Shown piece after piece: positions 55,109 to 62,993 of a stretch of 64,000 nt of DNA. The notes under the pieces were generated by a model. The model saw only the letters and a program-made list of their open reading frames with translations. It was not told where the DNA came from and made no database searches. The DNA comes from Vannielia litorea (lineage in GTDB: Bacteria; Pseudomonadota; Alphaproteobacteria; Rhodobacterales; Rhodobacteraceae), in NCBI RefSeq assembly GCF_900142295.1, contig NZ_FSRL01000001.1:2356001-2420000 (forward strand), read 5' to 3'. A program made the translations under genes and the position numbers. Numbering within the stretch: position 1 is the first letter of the stretch; each line of letters opens with the position of its first letter.

Positions 55109-55124
55109 GGTATCAAAATACCCC
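55107..55124. promoter_or_regulatory. Perfect palindrome GGGGTAT-CAAA-ATACCCC
   Basis: A 7-bp perfect inverted repeat with a 4-base centre, overlapping the last 11-bp repeat by two bases, between convergent genes. It could be a short terminator hairpin or the core operator of an undetected transcript. Confidence 0.5.
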
Positions 55125-55187
55125 ATCCGGCCGGCTTCCGCCGCCGCACGGTGCCGTAAGGAAGGTGCAACCCACCGAGGCGGGGCC

Positions 55188-55631
55188 TCACAGGATTCCG
55201 ATTTCCGCAAGTTTTGCAACGAGTTCGGGCGGCATCTCGGGGTCGCCCACGCGCTGCTTCGGCAGGTCCGGCGGCGCGTCCTCGGGCTTCAGGTAGCGCC
55301 ACCCCTGAAACGGACGCCGCACCGCAGGAGCCACCCGGATCAACTCCGGCGCCAGCACGATCCCGCAGCGCCGGATCCCGTCACCGCCCACCACCTCGTC
55401 GAGCCGCAGCACCTCCTGCCGCGCCTGGATCACGCCCTTGATCACCCAGTAGAGCGAGCCGCCGTTCAGCAGCGCCGCCTCCTGCTTCGGCCACATCCGG
55501 GTCACATGGCGGCTCTCCGCCACGCCGGTCTCCCGCCGCCGCTGTGCCCGCCAGGCCTCGAGCTGGTCCAGCGTGTCGACACCGACACAGAGCTTGACCA
55601 GATGTATGGTGTTCTTTGTATGTTCACCCAT
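55188..55631 (-). CDS. DUF1489 family protein
   Basis: A 147-residue soluble protein with the DUF1489 pattern: IHLVKLCVGVDTLDQLEAW, HVTRMWPKQEAAL, GGSLYWVIKGVIQARQ and RRPFQGWRYLKPEDAP. Conserved in Alphaproteobacteria; function unknown. It starts at ATG 55631, divergent from the RNR gene. Confidence 0.9.
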   Translation of the reverse strand: MGEHTKNTIHLVKLCVGVDTLDQLEAWRAQRRRETGVAESRHVTRMWPKQEAALLNGGSLYWVIKGVIQARQEVLRLDEVVGGDGIRRCGIVLAPELIRVAPAVRRPFQGWRYLKPEDAPPDLPKQRVGDPEMPPELVAKLAEIGIL

Positions 55632-55745
55632 GATGTGGTAGCCTAAATGCCCACCGACGATTCTGCCAGACGCCCTGACGAGGTGTTGAACAGCCCCGCC
55701 CATCGCCCTATCCTGCGCCTTCGCAGCACACTCTGGGATCCCGCC

Positions 55746-58256
55746 ATGACCGCCTTCTCCGCCCCGATCGCCGAAGCCATCTGGGACATGAAATACCGTT
55801 TCAAGAAGGCCGATGGCACGCCCATTGACGAGACGGTGCAGGACAGCTGGCGCCGCGTCGCCCGCGCGCTGGCCGAGGGCGAGGCCGATGCGCCCGCGCG
55901 CGAGCAGGAGTTCTACGAGGCCCTGTCCGATTTCAAATACCTGCCCGCCGGCCGCATCCTCGCCGGCGCCGGCACCGCCCGCGCCGTTACCCTCTTCAAC
56001 TGCTTCGTGATGGGCACCGTCCCCGACTCCATGGGCGGCATCTTCGACATGCTGAAGGAGGCTGCCCTGACGATGCAGCAGGGCGGCGGAATCGGCTATG
56101 ATTTCAGCACCATCCGGCCCAAGGGCGCGGCTGTCTCCGGGGTCGCCGCCGATGCCTCCGGGCCGCTGTCGTTCATGGATGTCTGGGATGCGATGTGCCG
56201 CACCATCATGTCGGCCGGCTCCCGCCGCGGCGCGATGATGGCGACCATGCGCTGCGATCACCCCGACATCGAGGCCTTCATCGCCGCCAAGTCCGACCCC
56301 GCCCGTTTGCGGATGTTCAACCTTTCGGTGCTGGTCTCCGATCCGTTCATGGAGGCGGTCAAGGCCGACAAGCCGTGGGAGCTCGTGTTCGGCGGCAAGG
56401 TCTATCACACGGTCCAGGCGCGGGACCTGTGGAACAAGATCATGCGCTCCACCTACGACTACGCCGAGCCCGGCGTGATCTTCATCGACCGTATCAACGC
56501 GATGAACAACCTGAACTACGTGGAGAAGATCGCGGCCACCAACCCCTGCGGCGAACAGCCCCTGCCGCCCTACGGCGCCTGTCTTCTGGGCTCGATCAAC
56601 CTTGCCCGGCTGGTCACCGATCCCTTCGAGGCCACCGCCGCCATCGACATGGAGGCGCTGGCCAAGCTCACCGCCACCGCCGTCCGGATGATGGACAACG
56701 TGGTCGATGCCTCCCGCTTTCCCCTTCCCCAGCAGCAGTCCGAGGCGCAGGCCAAGCGCCGGATCGGCCTCGGCGTCACCGGCCTCGCCGACGCGCTGCT
56801 GATGACCGGCCTGCGCTACGGCTCCGACGAGGCAGCCGCGCAAACCGAGGCCTGGCTCCACGCCATCGCCCGCGCCGCCTACCTCGCCTCCGTCGACCTG
56901 GCGAAGGAGAAAGGCCCCTTCCCCCTCTTCGAGGCCGAGCCCTACCTCGCCTCGGGCACCATGGCCCAGATGGACGAGGACGTGCGCGAGGCGATCCGCA
57001 CCCACGGCATCCGCAACGCGCTGGTCACATCCATCGCCCCCACCGGCACCATCTCGCTCTATGCCGGCAACGTCTCCAGCGGCATCGAGCCGGTCTTCGC
57101 CTATGCCTACACCCGCAAGGTGCTGCAACCCGACGGCTCGCGCACCGAGGAAGAAGTGGTTGATTACGCTGTGCAAATGTGGCGCGATCTGAAGGGTGAC
57201 GCCCCCCTGCCCGACCACTTCACCAACGCCCAGACCCTGTCGCCCTCCGAGCACGTCAAGATGCAGGCCGCCGCCCAGAAGTGGATCGACAGCTCCATCT
57301 CCAAGACCATCAACTGCCCCGAAGACATCAGCTTCGAGGCCTTCAAGGATATCTACCTGCAAGCCTACGAGACCGGCTGCAAGGGCTGCACCACCTACCG
57401 CCCGAACGATGTGACGGGGAGTGTTTTGAGTGTTTCTCAAGACAGTTCCGAAGCCCTACCGAAACTCGACTCACCTGCCGAGAGGCTGAAGTGGGCGCAA
57501 GAGAAAGCGGGATTTGCCACTCAGCAGCAGGCGGCAGACGCGATCGGAATAAAGCGATCTCGCTATTCTCTGTGGGTCGCTGGCGGAAAACAGGAGCTTT
57601 CCAAAGAGGGCGCAGAGTTAGCTGCCAGTGCCTTCAACGTGCCCGCAGGCTGGCTGCTTTTCGGTGAGGGCAATCAATCAGAAACCCTCGCCACCCCCGG
57701 CACCGAACCCAACCACCCCCACGGCGATGTCATCTACATGCACGAGCCGCTCGACCGTCCGCAGGCGCTTGAGGGCAACACCTACAAGCTCAAGTGGCCC
57801 GACAGCGAGCATGCCATCTACATCACCATCAACGACGTGGTGGTGGGCAACCAGCGGCGGCCCTTCGAGGTCTTCATCAATTCCAAGAACATGGAGCACT
57901 TCGCCTGGACGGTGGCGCTGACCCGGATGATCTCCGCCGTCTTCCGACGCGGCGGCGACGTGTCCTTCGTGGTCGAGGAGCTGAAGGCCGTGTTCGACCC
58001 GCGCGGCGGCGCCTGGATGCAGGGCAAATACGTGCCGTCGATCCTGGCTGCCATCGGCGGGGTGATCGAGCGCCACCTCATCGCCATCGGCTTCATCGCG
58101 GGCGAGGGCATGGGCCTCAAGGCCGACCCCCAGGCGCAGGTGGTCTCCATCGGCAGCCCCCGCGGCAAGGCCTGCCCCGCCTGCGGCCAGTTCACCCTTC
58201 AGATGGTCGAAGGTTGCATGACCTGCACCTCCTGCGGGCACAGCAAGTGCGGCTGA
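55746..58256 (+). CDS. nrdJ: Class II (B12-dependent) ribonucleotide reductase with inserted HTH domain
   Basis: An 836-residue adenosylcobalamin-dependent RNR. The reductase core is complete: PAGRILAGAGTARAVTLFNC, MQQGGGIGYDFSTI, NPCGEQPLPPYG near residue 266, and the C-terminal cysteine-rich tail CPACGQF...CTSCGHSKCG. From about residue 577 to 641, in the linker after TYRPNDVTGSVLSVS, lies a full Cro/C1-type helix-turn-helix (PAERLKWAQEKAGFATQQQA, ADAIGIKRSRYSLWVAGG) ending in PAGWLLFGEG, a sequence typical of phage repressors. Relatives I remember have only a short linker there and are about 75 residues shorter. The frame is open through both junctions. ATG 55746 gives the family N-terminus; 55647 was rejected. 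Confidence 0.93.
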   Translation: MTAFSAPIAEAIWDMKYRFKKADGTPIDETVQDSWRRVARALAEGEADAPAREQEFYEALSDFKYLPAGRILAGAGTARAVTLFNCFVMGTVPDSMGGIFDMLKEAALTMQQGGGIGYDFSTIRPKGAAVSGVAADASGPLSFMDVWDAMCRTIMSAGSRRGAMMATMRCDHPDIEAFIAAKSDPARLRMFNLSVLVSDPFMEAVKADKPWELVFGGKVYHTVQARDLWNKIMRSTYDYAEPGVIFIDRINAMNNLNYVEKIAATNPCGEQPLPPYGACLLGSINLARLVTDPFEATAAIDMEALAKLTATAVRMMDNVVDASRFPLPQQQSEAQAKRRIGLGVTGLADALLMTGLRYGSDEAAAQTEAWLHAIARAAYLASVDLAKEKGPFPLFEAEPYLASGTMAQMDEDVREAIRTHGIRNALVTSIAPTGTISLYAGNVSSGIEPVFAYAYTRKVLQPDGSRTEEEVVDYAVQMWRDLKGDAPLPDHFTNAQTLSPSEHVKMQAAAQKWIDSSISKTINCPEDISFEAFKDIYLQAYETGCKGCTTYRPNDVTGSVLSVSQDSSEALPKLDSPAERLKWAQEKAGFATQQQAADAIGIKRSRYSLWVAGGKQELSKEGAELAASAFNVPAGWLLFGEGNQSETLATPGTEPNHPHGDVIYMHEPLDRPQALEGNTYKLKWPDSEHAIYITINDVVVGNQRRPFEVFINSKNMEHFAWTVALTRMISAVFRRGGDVSFVVEELKAVFDPRGGAWMQGKYVPSILAAIGGVIERHLIAIGFIAGEGMGLKADPQAQVVSIGSPRGKACPACGQFTLQMVEGCMTCTSCGHSKCG

Positions 58257-58309
58257 TCACCTGCGCCTGCCTCACACGGCAGGGCCTTGCAACCTGACGG
58301 GAGCGCGGC

Positions 58310-58825
58310 TCAGGTCTCGCTGTCGTCGACCGGCCGCAGCCCCAGGGCAAAGGTGGCGCGCAGGGCCTCTTCCGGCTTGGTGTCGGCGGTAAAGGTAAAG
58401 CCCGCCGACCGCCCGATCCGCGAAAAGTCCCACTGCGCGCGCGGCACCAGCATCTTCTGCCAACCCTCCGCCACGAAGACCTGAGCCGTGCCGCAGCCCG
58501 GCCAGTGCCGCCCGGTGTCGCCCACCATCACCACCGGCACGCCCTCGAACACGATATCCTCCGCCCCGGTCTCGATCTGGCCCGAAACATGATGCGGGCA
58601 GCAGCTGTTGCCGAGGTCGATCCGGGGCACCGAATAGGGCGAGCCCAGGGTGGCGATCCGCCGGCCCTGCACCACCGGCCCGTCGGGCAGCGGGTTGCGG
58701 ATGCGCCCGATCCCGCCCTCGCTCACCACCTGCGCCCCTTCGAAGGCAACGTGGCGCTTGCGCCCGGCAAGCCAGTTGAGAAGCAGGATCAGCTCCTCCT
58801 CGAACATTCCCGAAAGCTCGATCAT
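58310..58825 (-). CDS. Hypothetical protein with PAAR-like segment
   Basis: A 171-residue protein. The middle part, HHVSGQIETGAEDIVFEGVP followed by VVMVGDTGRHWPGCGTAQVF, resembles a PAAR-type repeat (VTTG...NG.P..R.GD...C). The N-terminus is short and helical. PAAR proteins tip type VI secretion spikes, but no T6SS gene is in the window, so the link is tentative. ATG 58825 was chosen for the conserved part. Confidence 0.6.
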   Translation of the reverse strand: MIELSGMFEEELILLLNWLAGRKRHVAFEGAQVVSEGGIGRIRNPLPDGPVVQGRRIATLGSPYSVPRIDLGNSCCPHHVSGQIETGAEDIVFEGVPVVMVGDTGRHWPGCGTAQVFVAEGWQKMLVPRAQWDFSRIGRSAGFTFTADTKPEEALRATFALGLRPVDDSET

Positions 58826-58886
58826 CACCGCCTCCCGCAGGTCCGCCGCGATGCTATGCCGCCTGCGGGCCGAGCGCAAACACGTG

Positions 58887-59576
58887 TCAGAGCCCGAGCC
58901 TGTCCTTCAGGGCGGCCAGCGTGGCCCGGTCGGCCTCGCTCCACTCGGCGCGGCGCGAGCGAAAGAGCGTGGCCTGACTGCGGTGCACGCAGCCGTCGGC
59001 CAGCACCTTCAGATGGTTGGCGCGCAGGGTCTCGCCCGAGGAGGTGATATCGGCGATCGCCTCCGCCGACTCGTTCTTCACCGTCCCCTCGGTCGCGCCC
59101 TGGCTGTCGATCAGCGCGTAATCGGCCACGCCTTCCTGGCGCAGGAAGTCGCGCACCAGCCGGTGATACTTGGTGGCAATCCTCAGCCGGTGGCCGTGAA
59201 CCGCCCGAAAGGCGCTGGCCGCCGCATCGAGATCGTCCAGCGTGTCGACATCGGCCCAGAAGGCGGGCACCGCGATGACGAGGTTCGCATGGCCAAAGCC
59301 GAGGAGTTCCAGCTCCTCCACCCGCTGCTCCCAGCTGGCGATCTTTTCACGCACCAGGTCCGAGCCGGTGACGCCGAGGTGAATCCGCCCCTCCGCCAGC
59401 GCGCCCGGAATCTCCCCCGCGCTCAGCAGGTGCAGCTCGCAGCCCTCCACGCCCTCCACCGCGCCCGCATATTCGCGCTCGCTGCCGGTGCGCTTCAGCC
59501 CCACGCCTCGCGCCCCGAACCAGTCGAAGGTCTTGTCCATCAGCCGGCCCTTGGAGGGCACGCCCAGCTTCAGCAT
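58887..59576 (-). CDS. hisG: ATP phosphoribosyltransferase, short form
   Basis: A 229-residue HisG short form, which needs HisZ. Blocks: KLGVPSKGRLMDKTFDWF, IHLGVTGSDLVREKI, GHRLRIATKYHRLVRDFL and ADITSSGETLRANHL. It performs the first step of histidine synthesis. Start ATG 59576 overlaps the hisZ stop by one base (TGATG). Confidence 0.95.
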   Translation of the reverse strand: MLKLGVPSKGRLMDKTFDWFGARGVGLKRTGSEREYAGAVEGVEGCELHLLSAGEIPGALAEGRIHLGVTGSDLVREKIASWEQRVEELELLGFGHANLVIAVPAFWADVDTLDDLDAAASAFRAVHGHRLRIATKYHRLVRDFLRQEGVADYALIDSQGATEGTVKNESAEAIADITSSGETLRANHLKVLADGCVHRSQATLFRSRRAEWSEADRATLAALKDRLGL

Positions 59577-60676
59577 CAGCCCGCCCCTCCAAGCTCGACC
59601 AGCAGCGCAGGCCGGATCACCGCGCCCACCGCCGGAATCTCCCGGCCCTGCCCCAGCACCCGGCAGAGCGCATCGTAGCGCCCGCCCGTGGCCACCGCCG
59701 GCAGGTCGGGCCGCTGCGGCGCGAAAAAGCCGAAGACGAAGCCGTCGTAATATTCAAGCAGGGTGCGGCCAAAGCTGCCCTCGAACTCCAGCGCCGCCAG
59801 GTCGATGCCCGCCTCGGCCAGCGCGTCGAGGCGGCGGGCAAAGGTGTCGAGCGCGGGCGAGAGCGCGGGCATGTCCACCGCGAGGTCGCGCAGGTGCTCC
59901 AGCGCATCCACCGGGTCGGCACGCACGCCCAGCAGGTCATCGAGCAGATCGAGCTCCGCCTGCGGGATCGGCGGCTCCTGGGCATCGGCCCGGAGCGCCG
60001 CGATCCGCGCAAGCACCTCCTCGGCCCGGCGCAGGCCAATCTCCGGCCCGGCCCCGGCCAGCACCTTCTCGGCCGGCTCCGCCTCCAGCCGCTGTAGCAG
60101 CGCCGCCCGCGTCGCGGGTACCCCGGCGCGCCCGCCGAAGCGGTCGAGCAGCGCCTTGAAACGGCGGGGCCGCCACAGGTGCCGCATCAGCGCCGCCCGG
60201 CGCTTCTCGCTGGTCGAAAGCCCCGCCACGGCCGCACTGAGCACCCCGATATCGCCAATCGCCGCCCGCAGCCCCTTGCCGGCAAGGCATTGCGAAATCA
60301 GGGCAAAAACCTCGGCATCGGCGCGCGCCCGGTCGCCCCGGTCGAAGAGCTCGAAGCCCACCTGCTCGAACTCCGAAGGCCGCCCCGAGTCGTCCTCCTG
60401 CATCCGAAAGACCGTGCCCGCGTAGCAATAGCGCGCGGGCTCCTGCCCCTGCGCCATATGCGCCTGCACCACCGGCACGGTAAAGTCGGGCCGCAGCATC
60501 AGCTCGCCGCGGAGCGGGTCGTGGCTCACATAGGCTCGCGCGCGGATTTCCTCGCCGTAGAGGTCCAGCAGCGTGTCGGCCGGTTGCAGCACGTCGGCAC
60601 CCACGCGCAGCGCACCCGCCGCCTCGAAGAGGCCGATGAGGCGAGAGACCTCTTCGCGCGGCACCTCCTTGAGCAT
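59576..60676 (-). CDS. hisZ: ATP phosphoribosyltransferase regulatory subunit
   Basis: A 366-residue HisRS-like protein lacking the synthetase anticodon domain: RPDFTVPVVQAHMA, ARYCYAGTVFRMQEDD, FEQVGFELFD and VATGGRYDALCRVLGQG. It activates the short HisG. ATG 60676 overlaps the hisS stop by one base. Confidence 0.93.
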   Translation of the reverse strand: MLKEVPREEVSRLIGLFEAAGALRVGADVLQPADTLLDLYGEEIRARAYVSHDPLRGELMLRPDFTVPVVQAHMAQGQEPARYCYAGTVFRMQEDDSGRPSEFEQVGFELFDRGDRARADAEVFALISQCLAGKGLRAAIGDIGVLSAAVAGLSTSEKRRAALMRHLWRPRRFKALLDRFGGRAGVPATRAALLQRLEAEPAEKVLAGAGPEIGLRRAEEVLARIAALRADAQEPPIPQAELDLLDDLLGVRADPVDALEHLRDLAVDMPALSPALDTFARRLDALAEAGIDLAALEFEGSFGRTLLEYYDGFVFGFFAPQRPDLPAVATGGRYDALCRVLGQGREIPAVGAVIRPALLVELGGAG

Positions 60677-62145
60677 CAGGCGCGATCCAGCATCTTGGCG
60701 ATCTCGGCCACGAGATCGGCCCGCGCCACCTCCACCTGCGCCGGCTGCTCGGCCCATTCCTCTCGGGAGAGGCCCTCCGCCAGCTTCGCCCCAAGCACCA
60801 GGTCCTTCAGCTGCACCACGCCGCGCTCGGCCTCGTCGCCGCCCTGGATCACCGCCACCGGGCTTTGCCGTTTGTCGGCGTATTTCAACTGGTTGCCAAA
60901 GTTCTTGGGGTTGCCGAGATAGACCTCGGCCCTGATCCCGGCGGCCCGCAACTCGCCCACCATCGCCTGGTAATCGGCCATCCGCTCCCGATCCATCACC
61001 GTCACCACCACAGGCCCCCGGGTCTCGCCCGAAAGCCGCCCCTTGGCCCTGAGTGCAGCCAGCAGCCGATCCACCCCGATGGAGACGCCGGTGGCAGGCA
61101 CCGCCTGCCCGGTGAACCGCTTCACCAGGTCGTCATACCGCCCGCCGCCCGCCACCGAGCCAAACTGGCGAGGCCGCCCCTTCTCGTCGGTGATCTCGAA
61201 GGTCAGCTCGGCCTCGAACACCGCACCGGTGTAGTAACCCAGGCCGCGCACCACGGAGGGGTCCACCTCGATCCGGTCCGGCCCGTAGCCCTGCGCTGCC
61301 AGAAGCGCCGCGATCTGCTCCAGTTCGGCGATCCCCTCCGCGCCAATCGCGCTCTCGCCCACGGCGGCGCGCAAATTCACAAAGGTCTCTTCGGCGCTCG
61401 CGGCCTTCGACGTCAGAAACGCCACAACCGGATCGGCCTGCACCGCCTCAAGCCCGACGCCCTCGATGAAGGCCCCGCTGTCATCCTTCCGGCCCTTTCC
61501 CAGAAGCTCGCGCACGCCCTGCTCGCCCACCTTGTCGAACTTGTCGATGGTGCGCAGCACGGCACCGCGCTGGCCCTCATCGGCCAGCCCCATGCACTCC
61601 AGCACGCCGTTCAGCACCTTCCGGTTATTCACCCGGATCAAGTAATCCCCACGCGGAATGCCCACCGCCTCCAGCGTATCCGCCAGCATGGCGCAGATCT
61701 CCGCATCCGCCGCCGGGCTCGCGCTGCCGACCGTATCTGCATCGCACTGATAGAACTGCCTGAACCGCCCCGGCCCCGGCTTCTCGTTGCGCCAGACCGG
61801 CCCCATCGCGTAGCGACGATACGGGCTCGGCAGATCGTTCCGATACTGCGCCGCCACCCGCGCCAGCGGGGCCGTCAGGTCGTAGCGCAGCGCCACCCAG
61901 CCGCTGTCTTCCTCCTGCCAGGCAAAGACCCCCTCGTTGGGCCGGTCCACGTCGGGCAGGAACTTGCCCAGCGCCTCAACCGTCTCCACGCCGCTGGTTT
62001 CCAACGGATCGAAGCCGTAGAGCGCATAGACCCGCGCGATCTCGGCCAGCATCGCGTTGCGCTCCTCCACTTCCGCGCCGAAATAGTCGCGGAAGCCCTT
62101 GGGCGTCTCGGCCCTGGGCCGGGGCTGTTTCTTCTCTTTCGCCAT
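60676..62145 (-). CDS. hisS: Histidyl-tRNA synthetase
   Basis: A 489-residue class II synthetase with motif 1 [17 protein letters not shown], motif 2 [20 protein letters not shown], the HisA block [11 protein letters not shown] and motif 3 [13 protein letters not shown], then an anticodon-binding domain. First gene of hisS-hisZ-hisG. Confidence 0.95.
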   Translation of the reverse strand: MAKEKKQPRPRAETPKGFRDYFGAEVEERNAMLAEIARVYALYGFDPLETSGVETVEALGKFLPDVDRPNEGVFAWQEEDSGWVALRYDLTAPLARVAAQYRNDLPSPYRRYAMGPVWRNEKPGPGRFRQFYQCDADTVGSASPAADAEICAMLADTLEAVGIPRGDYLIRVNNRKVLNGVLECMGLADEGQRGAVLRTIDKFDKVGEQGVRELLGKGRKDDSGAFIEGVGLEAVQADPVVAFLTSKAASAEETFVNLRAAVGESAIGAEGIAELEQIAALLAAQGYGPDRIEVDPSVVRGLGYYTGAVFEAELTFEITDEKGRPRQFGSVAGGGRYDDLVKRFTGQAVPATGVSIGVDRLLAALRAKGRLSGETRGPVVVTVMDRERMADYQAMVGELRAAGIRAEVYLGNPKNFGNQLKYADKRQSPVAVIQGGDEAERGVVQLKDLVLGAKLAEGLSREEWAEQPAQVEVARADLVAEIAKMLDRA

Positions 62146-62247
62146 GGTGCGGGGCCTTCAAAACCAGTCGCGCGGGGCATAGCGCAGCGGGGCCATGCCC
62201 GCAAGCAAGGGCTGGCGGCGGCAGGGGCGCCGCTATATGCACGTTAC

Positions 62248-62445
62248 ATGACTGACCGCCTCGAAGAAGAACTCGCCCACATCACCCGCGCGGTCGAAGA
62301 CCTGCACGAAATGGTCGTGGACCATGGCAAGCGGCTCGACGTGATGGAACGGCGGGTCGAATTGCTGATGAAGCGGGCTGCCGAGAGCGACTCCGCCAGC
62401 ACCGGCGGCATTGTGCTGGGCGACGAGCGCCCGCCGCACTACTGA
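62248..62445 (+). CDS. slyX: SlyX family protein
   Basis: A 65-residue coiled-coil protein ending in PPHY, the family hallmark. The sequence ELAHITRAVEDLHEMVVDHG, then KRLDVMERRVELL is a heptad coil. Function unknown. Confidence 0.87.
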   Translation: MTDRLEEELAHITRAVEDLHEMVVDHGKRLDVMERRVELLMKRAAESDSASTGGIVLGDERPPHY

Positions 62446-62451
62446 CGGCCC

Positions 62452-62982
62452 TTACCGGACGGCGGCGGCCACCAGCTTGCGGTCGTGCATCAGCAGCTCG
62501 AAGCTCTGGCGCGCGCCGGGCGTCGGATAGACCGAGACGAAGGCCGTCGACTTCTCGAGCCGGTTCAGCTTGCCCTCGCTGCACACCGCCTTGCCGCAGC
62601 CGCGGATACCCGCATAGGCCTTGTCGGTCTCGGTGCGCAGCACCCCGCCGCCGCCGCCGTAGTTGACCAGTTCATAGAGCGCCAGGTTGCCGAAGAGCGC
62701 CACCGCGCCGGTCACCTTGCGCGGGCAGCCGTCCTTGAAGCCGGTGACGAAAAAGTTGCGCGGCCCCACCGCGCCGGGGCGGGTGTCGTAGAGCTTCCAC
62801 TTGCCGTTCTTGTCGATCAGCTGGCCCAGCTCGGTGCCCCGCGCACCGCAGCTTTCTTCCACCGCGCCGAAGGGCAGCGTGGCTTGCGGCGATTTCGACG
62901 AGGCGGTGCCGCTGGCCTCGGGCACCGAGACACAAGCGGACAGGAGCGCAGCGAGCGCGGTCAGGGGCAAGATGTATTTCAT
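62452..62982 (-). CDS. Hypothetical lipoprotein
   Basis: A 176-residue protein with a lipobox signal (MKYILPLTALAALLSAC). The mature part has several cysteines (VEESCGARGTELGQLI, FKDGCPRKVTGAVALFG, IRGCGKAVC) and a glycine run (NYGGGGGVLRTE). No family name recognised; conserved beside dnaE in related bacteria as far as I recall. Confidence 0.75.
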   Translation of the reverse strand: MKYILPLTALAALLSACVSVPEASGTASSKSPQATLPFGAVEESCGARGTELGQLIDKNGKWKLYDTRPGAVGPRNFFVTGFKDGCPRKVTGAVALFGNLALYELVNYGGGGGVLRTETDKAYAGIRGCGKAVCSEGKLNRLEKSTAFVSVYPTPGARQSFELLMHDRKLVAAAVR

Positions 62983-62993
62983 GGCAGCAGCAG

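Noticed and set aside
55107..55124. The GGGGTAT palindrome as an NrdR box for nrdJ
   Set aside because: It lies about 620 bases before nrdJ on the far side of DUF1489 and does not match the AT-rich NrdR consensus.
55647..55745. An upstream start for the ribonucleotide reductase
   Set aside because: The extra 33 residues are not family-like and there is no ribosome site; ATG 55746 gives the normal N-terminus.
57408..57730. The HTH segment as a frameshift artefact or separate gene
   Set aside because: The frame is open through both joins, and normal RNR sequence resumes in the same frame, so it is one protein in this sequence.
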